Shown here: positions 33,694-38,018 of the stretch, one piece after another | Numbering within the stretch: position 1 is the stretch's first letter | How the letters are laid out: each line of letters begins with the position of its first letter | NCBI GenBank assembly: GCA_003021905.1 | Contig: PXPI01000095.1 | Span: 1 to 38,018 of the forward strand | Source of the DNA: Cyanobacteria bacterium SW_9_44_58 | Lineage (GTDB): Bacteria > Cyanobacteriota > Cyanobacteriia > Cyanobacteriales > Rubidibacteraceae | Reading direction: 5' to 3' | DNA: 38,018 nucleotides | Notes under the pieces: model-generated | What the model was told of the DNA's origin: nothing | Seen by the model: the letters and a program-made list of their open reading frames with translations, nothing else | Databases searched by the model: none | Made by a program: the position numbers and the translations under genes

Positions 33694-36600
33694 ATGAGTT
33701 CTCTGTTGCAAGCATCCAGCCAAGACACTAACAACTCCTCGCGCTCTGACATATTTCTTACTCGTCGCATTAAGTTAATCGAAGACTTATGGGAGTCAGT
33801 CTTACGAGCCGAATGTGGTCAAGAATTGGTGGATTTGTTGCAACGATTGCGATCAATGGGATCGCCGGAAGGACAAGCAACAGGATTGCCCAGTTCCTCA
33901 GTTCCCCAATTAATTGAGCAACTGCCGCTGAACGATGCCGTGAGAGCCGCCCGCGCTTTTGCCCTTTATTTTCAACTAATCAATATTGTTGAACAACATT
34001 ACGAACAGCGGGAACAACAACTCAATCGTCAGGGAAGTTATCAACAGCATCAAGCAACATTTCTCAATGACACCTCTAATTCCCATCAAAGTGGAGAAAG
34101 AACTGTCCAAAGCGTTCCCGGTTCAGAACTGCTAGAAAAAAGTTGGCAGGGCAATTCCACCTATCAAAAAGCAGGTACCTTTAACTGGCTTTTTCCCTAT
34201 CTCAAAAAATTGAATGTGCCTCCCCAACTGATTCAACGGTTGCTGGATCAACTGGATATTCGGTTAGTTTTCACCGCCCACCCTACCGAAATTGTTCGCC
34301 AAACCATTCGTAAAAAACAGCGTCGCATCTCCGGCATTTTGCAACACATCGATCAATGCGAGATGGCGGCGCAGAGTTTGGGCTTTTTGGAATCGCCGGA
34401 AGCAATGGAAGCGACAGAAAAACTAAAAGAAGAGATCCGCTTATGGTGGCGTACTGACGAGCTGCATCAATTTAAGCCGGAAGTTTTAGATGAAGTCGAT
34501 TATGCACTGCATTACTTTCAAGAAGTCTTATTCGATACGATTCCCCATCTCTCGGCAAGACTGAAACAAGCTCTCAACCACTCCTTTAGAGAAATCAAGC
34601 CTCCCAAAAACAATTTCTGCCGATTTGGTTCTTGGGTGGGCGCCGATCGCGATGGCAATCCTTCTGTGACACCAGAAGTGACTTGGGAAACGGCTTGTTA
34701 TCAACGGGGGATTGTCTTAGAGCGATATATCAATTCGGTGAAACAGCTAACCACGGTTTTAAGTTTATCCTTACATTGGAGCGATGTTTTACCGGAATTA
34801 TTGGAATCATTAGAGCAAGATCGCGCCGCGATGCCGGAGGTTTATGAACGCTTAGCCATCCGCTATCGACGGGAACCTTATCGACTAAAACTTGCTTATA
34901 TTGAGCAGCGATTAGAAAATACGCGCCGTCGCAATCAGCGTTTATCCTCGGAAGAAGACCCCTCCAGAGAACTCATTGAACCCCATCATCAAACCGTTTA
35001 CCGTTCTGGAGAAGCGTTTTTAGAAGAACTGAGATTAATTCAACGCAGCCTAACAGAAACGGGATTAACCTGTAGCGATTTAGATCATCTCATTTGTCAA
35101 GTGGAAATTTATGGCTTTAATTTAGTGGAATTGGATATGCGTCAAGAGTCCTCTCGCCACTCGGAGACGCTAAATGAAATTACCGATTATCTGCAAATTT
35201 TACCAAAATCCTATAATGATCTGCCAGAGGCCGATCGCGTGCAATGGCTCAGTGAAGAGTTGAAAACCCGTCGTCCCCTGATTCCGGGAGAACTTCATTT
35301 TTCCGAAAAGACGCGGGAAACGGTAGAAACGTTCCGTCTGTTAAGAAAACTCCAACAAGAATTTGGGCGCCACGTTTGCCAAACCTATATTATTAGCATG
35401 AGCCATGAAGTCAGCGACATTTTAGAAGTGTTGCTGTTGGCAAAAGAAGCAGGGCTTTATGATCCAGCTGCAGGAAGCTGCAATCTGCAAGTGGTGCCTT
35501 TATTTGAAACCGTTGATGACTTATTGCGGGCGCCTCAAGTCATGAAAGCCCTATTTGAATTGCCGTTATATCGGGCTTGTTTAGCAGGAGGCTATGGCCA
35601 AGAAAACGCCAACGGGGAGTACGATATCCAAGAAGTAATGCTGGGCTATTCCGATAGCAATAAAGATTCGGGATTTTTAAGCAGCAATTGGGAAATTCAT
35701 AAAGCTCAGAAAGCGCTGCAAAGTCTGGCTGAAGGCTATGGGGTTTCCCTGCGGATCTTTCATGGACGCGGCGGTTCTGTGGGACGAGGCGGCGGTCCCA
35801 CTTATGAAGCGATTCTAGCCCAGCCCAGTTCCACTATCAATGGACGGATTAAAATTACCGAACAGGGAGAAGTGGTGGCTTCGAAATACTCCCTTCCCGA
35901 GTTGGCGCTATATCATTTGGAAACTGCAACCACAGCTGTCATTCAAGCTAGTTTGTTGGGCAGCGGGTTTGACGATATTGGCCCCTGGAATGCCATTATG
36001 GAAGAGTTAGCCACGCGATCGCGCCAGCATTACCGAGCCTTAATTTACGAAGATCCCGATTTTCTCGATTTCTTCCTGTCAGTGACGCCCATTCAGGAAA
36101 TCAGTCAACTGCAGATTAGTTCTCGTCCCGCTCGCCGTCAAGGCGGCAAAAAAGATTTAAGTTCCCTGCGGGCAATTCCTTGGGTTTTTAGTTGGACGCA
36201 AACCCGCTTTTTACTGCCAGCCTGGTACGGCGTGGGAACCGCATTAAAGGACTTCTTATATAAAGAATCAGAACGAACCTATGAGCAGAATTTAAAGCTC
36301 CTGCGCTACTTCTATTGGAAATGGCCCTTTTTCCGGATGGTCATTTCGAAAGTGGAGATGACCTTAGCCAAAGTTGATCTGCAAATTGCCTATCACTATC
36401 TCAAAGAATTAGCCAATCCCGAAGACTACGAACGCTTTGAACGAATCTTTAAACAAATTGCCGATGAATATTATCTCACTAGGGACTTAGTTCGATTAAT
36501 TACCAATCATGAAAAACTCCTCGATGGCGACCCCGATTTACAACGTTCTGTCCAATTGCGGAATCGGACGATTGTTCCCCTGGGCTTTTTACAAGTCTCG

Positions 36601-36738
36601 CTTCTGAAACGGCTTCGGGAATATAGCAGCCAAAGTGAATCCGGTGTCATTCATTTCCGTTATAGCAAGGAAGAATTGCTGCGAGGCGCCTTATTAACGC
36701 TAAATGGGATTGCTGCGGGCATGCGAAATACGGGTTAG
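33694..36738 (+). CDS. ppc: Phosphoenolpyruvate carboxylase
   Basis: A 1014-residue PEP carboxylase that makes oxaloacetate from PEP and bicarbonate, feeding amino acid and C4-acid synthesis. Catalytic H196 is in [13 protein letters not shown]. The glycine-rich loop [13 protein letters not shown] starts at H690, and the C terminus ends MRNTG. The blocks [18 protein letters not shown] and [18 protein letters not shown] are also present. Length fits the cyanobacterial class (about 1000-1050). There is a hydrophilic insert near residues 115-155 (Ser/Gln-rich), a region that varies in length in cyanobacteria. It converges on a truncated membrane-protein gene; the ends overlap by four bases. Confidence 0.97.
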   Translation: MSSLLQASSQDTNNSSRSDIFLTRRIKLIEDLWESVLRAECGQELVDLLQRLRSMGSPEGQATGLPSSSVPQLIEQLPLNDAVRAARAFALYFQLINIVEQHYEQREQQLNRQGSYQQHQATFLNDTSNSHQSGERTVQSVPGSELLEKSWQGNSTYQKAGTFNWLFPYLKKLNVPPQLIQRLLDQLDIRLVFTAHPTEIVRQTIRKKQRRISGILQHIDQCEMAAQSLGFLESPEAMEATEKLKEEIRLWWRTDELHQFKPEVLDEVDYALHYFQEVLFDTIPHLSARLKQALNHSFREIKPPKNNFCRFGSWVGADRDGNPSVTPEVTWETACYQRGIVLERYINSVKQLTTVLSLSLHWSDVLPELLESLEQDRAAMPEVYERLAIRYRREPYRLKLAYIEQRLENTRRRNQRLSSEEDPSRELIEPHHQTVYRSGEAFLEELRLIQRSLTETGLTCSDLDHLICQVEIYGFNLVELDMRQESSRHSETLNEITDYLQILPKSYNDLPEADRVQWLSEELKTRRPLIPGELHFSEKTRETVETFRLLRKLQQEFGRHVCQTYIISMSHEVSDILEVLLLAKEAGLYDPAAGSCNLQVVPLFETVDDLLRAPQVMKALFELPLYRACLAGGYGQENANGEYDIQEVMLGYSDSNKDSGFLSSNWEIHKAQKALQSLAEGYGVSLRIFHGRGGSVGRGGGPTYEAILAQPSSTINGRIKITEQGEVVASKYSLPELALYHLETATTAVIQASLLGSGFDDIGPWNAIMEELATRSRQHYRALIYEDPDFLDFFLSVTPIQEISQLQISSRPARRQGGKKDLSSLRAIPWVFSWTQTRFLLPAWYGVGTALKDFLYKESERTYEQNLKLLRYFYWKWPFFRMVISKVEMTLAKVDLQIAYHYLKELANPEDYERFERIFKQIADEYYLTRDLVRLITNHEKLLDGDPDLQRSVQLRNRTIVPLGFLQVSLLKRLREYSSQSESGVIHFRYSKEELLRGALLTLNGIAAGMRNTG

Positions 36739-37045
36739 TCTGGTTTGAGGCGTTTTCCCTGATTTTGATGCCATTGCTTCCAACTCCCAGCACTGCGAAG
36801 GGCTAACCACAGCAGCATCATGGCAATTAATCCTCCCTCTGCTGGGGCATTAAAAGCATATAACACCAGTAAAACAGATAGAATATCTTCACTAAATGCT
36901 ACCCAAGGGGGAATCCTGTTTAAGCGAAAAAACCAACCCACCTGGACTAGTTGCAACAGAAAAGCTAAACTCCCGCCGCTAATGCCAATGAGCCATAATT
37001 GGGGAAGCTGATACTCAGCAACATTTCCTACGGTTACTGCTAATA
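36735..37045 (-). pseudogene. Membrane protein gene truncated by the second tnpB element
   Basis: The minus-strand frame reads LAVTVGNVAEYQLPQLWLIG ... LLQLVQVGWFFRLNRIPPW ... AFSEDILSVLLVLYAFNAPA ... LRSAGSWKQWHQ. It stays open back to the element boundary at 37046, where it runs into the right-end hairpin and a TAG. About 103 residues remain, with two or three membrane segments. The original start codon is missing, so the N terminus was removed or moved beyond the element. I do not recognise the family. An internal TTG at 36956 could start a shorter product. Confidence 0.6.
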
Positions 37046-38018
37046 TTGACGACTCCCCTTCCTTCTAGGAAGGGGATTCTTCCTTCATCCAGCGATGCCA
37101 CCAAAAGCAGTGCCTTTAGCCGGTCTTACTCGCTGTCCAGAAGCTGCTGCGACGCGCCCCGCCGCCTGTCTTGAGTGCGTCTTGCATTTCGAGGTTTCCT
37201 CGAAATTACGCACTCGCAAAATCCGTAACCCTTCATCTCGAATGTTTTTAGCTGCGTTAACGTCTCTATCGTGTTGAGTTCCACAGCTAAGGCATTCCCA
37301 ATTTCTGATTTCTAGAGGTAGTGAGTCCACTTGATGCAAGCAGTGATGACAGGTTTTAGAACTAGGAAAGAATCGGTCAACCTCGATATAGGTTTTCCCT
37401 TCCCATTCCGCTTTGTATTTGAGCATGGTTAAAAACTGTCCCCAACCGGCATCGCTAATCGATTTGGCCAATTTTGAGTTGCGAACCATGTTTTTTACTG
37501 TCAGATTTTCCACCACAATGACTTGGTTTTCATCAACTAAATTGCGGCTTAGTTTGTGGCAAAAATCTTCACGGCATCGTGTGATTTTTTCATGAACTTT
37601 AGCTACTTTTACCCGCGCTTTTCTACGGTTATTGGAACCCTTTTGCTTACGGCTAAGTTCTCTTTGTTTGTTGGCTAACTTCTGTTCATACTTTCGATGG
37701 TATTTGGGACTGCCATGCTTACTCCCATCGCTGGTAATGGCAAACTCGTTTAATCCTAGGTCAATTCCAATAGCTTTCCCATCAGCGCTTTGCTTTGGCT
37801 TTTCTTTGCCATCATCAAATAGACAACTGGCATAGTACTTCCCGGATGGCGTTTGAGACAACGTAACCGACTTGAACTGACCTTCCGGTTGTCTAGAGAC
37901 TCGACAATAGACTCTCCCGAACTTGGGCAGTTTTAAGTAGTCGCCTTCCATTTTGCAACCTTGAGGGAGTCTTAATGATTGACGGTTCTGTTTCTTTTTG
38001 AATCGGGGATACCTTGCC
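37046..38018 (-). mobile_element. Second tnpB IS200/IS605-type element (partial, leaves the window)
   Basis: The right end is a perfect hairpin CCCCTTCC-ttcta-GGAAGGGG (37055-37075) followed, on the minus strand, by GTCGTCAA, matching the TCAA ends of the other two elements. The left end is beyond the window. A candidate guide-RNA region (37046 to about 37220) holds a nested hairpin: GAGTGCGT/ACGCACTC (37173-37215) around TTTCGAGG-ttt-CCTCGAAA (37187-37205). Confidence 0.8.
37085..38018 (-). CDS. tnpB: TnpB family RNA-guided nuclease (partial, N terminus outside the window)
   Basis: At least 310 residues of TnpB are visible; the frame stays open from 37951 to the right edge (ARYPRFKKKQNRQSLRLPQG precedes the first in-window ATG), so the protein starts further right. 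RuvC residues are present in IGIDLGLNEF, VIVVENLTV and HDRDVNAAKN, and the zinc finger CHHC...CLSC is complete. It belongs to a different TnpB branch from the 32086-33336 gene: identity is limited to motifs. The C-terminal tail after KNIRDEGL is basic and Ala/Gly-rich and overlaps the presumed guide-RNA scaffold. Confidence 0.93.
   Translation of the reverse strand, partial: ARYPRFKKKQNRQSLRLPQGCKMEGDYLKLPKFGRVYCRVSRQPEGQFKSVTLSQTPSGKYYASCLFDDGKEKPKQSADGKAIGIDLGLNEFAITSDGSKHGSPKYHRKYEQKLANKQRELSRKQKGSNNRRKARVKVAKVHEKITRCREDFCHKLSRNLVDENQVIVVENLTVKNMVRNSKLAKSISDAGWGQFLTMLKYKAEWEGKTYIEVDRFFPSSKTCHHCLHQVDSLPLEIRNWECLSCGTQHDRDVNAAKNIRDEGLRILRVRNFEETSKCKTHSRQAAGRVAAASGQRVRPAKGTAFGGIAG

Overview
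The window comes from a cyanobacterium. It carries photosystem II psbO, ndhB, a RbcR-type LysR regulator, a two-gene manganese exchanger, a helical carotenoid protein with its C-terminal-domain partner, menB, hppD, a Z-ISO/NnrU protein and a valyl-tRNA synthetase with a membrane-anchoring insert. The palindrome GCGATCGC (HIP1) and close variants occur throughout, which is also typical of cyanobacteria. A unicellular Chroococcales-type genome is a reasonable guess, but I cannot name the species. Almost all of the window is ordinary chromosomal housekeeping; the mobile part is a set of IS200/IS605-type (TnpB) elements concentrated at 28.6-38.0 kb.

Layout. 0-6.3 kb: PAP/fibrillin protein, orphan PD-(D/E)XK Fe-S nuclease, DUF4359 protein, tRNA-His, ribosomal protein S1 homologue, dienelactone hydrolase and a DevC-DevA exporter pair without DevB. 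6.3-10.4 kb: nusB, ftsY, a Cys-cluster protein, two half-size UPF0016 manganese exchangers and menB. 10.4-14.1 kb: HCP and CTDH (a naturally split orange carotenoid protein) separated by an intrinsic terminator, a convergent unknown gene, then ndhB. 14.1-24.1 kb: GH57 glycosidase, a frameshifted Uma2 gene, an ABC ATPase with a small HIP1-bounded insertion, a TIGR01777 epimerase, valS, a phosphohexomutase and two small unknowns. 24.1-29.5 kb: psbO, hppD, a short-chain dehydrogenase lacking the usual serine, DUF2839, YajQ, a MAPEG gene broken by a 176-bp TnpB-type mini-element, and a DprA-like protein. 29.6-38.0 kb: tRNA-Val, rbcR divergent from Z-ISO, a small gene interrupted at its 3' end by a 1435-bp tnpB element, ppc, a truncated membrane-protein gene and a second tnpB running off the right edge.

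Functional threads. Several genes serve photosynthesis and photoprotection: psbO; ndhB; HCP/CTDH carotenoid handling; Z-ISO carotene isomerisation; hppD and menB for plastoquinone/tocopherol and phylloquinone-type quinone synthesis; Mn export relevant to PSII; and ppc/rbcR for carbon fixation.

Most notable signals. (1) Three TnpB-type right ends that all finish in TCAA, with ancestral sites reconstructable without target duplication. (2) A nested two-stem hairpin of different sequence but the same architecture in the 3' coding region of both tnpB genes, probably part of the guide-RNA scaffold. (3) A 45-bp dispersed element present twice, with conserved outer arms and a different inner sequence. 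(4) A 27-bp in-frame HIP1-to-HIP1 insertion just before a Walker A motif.
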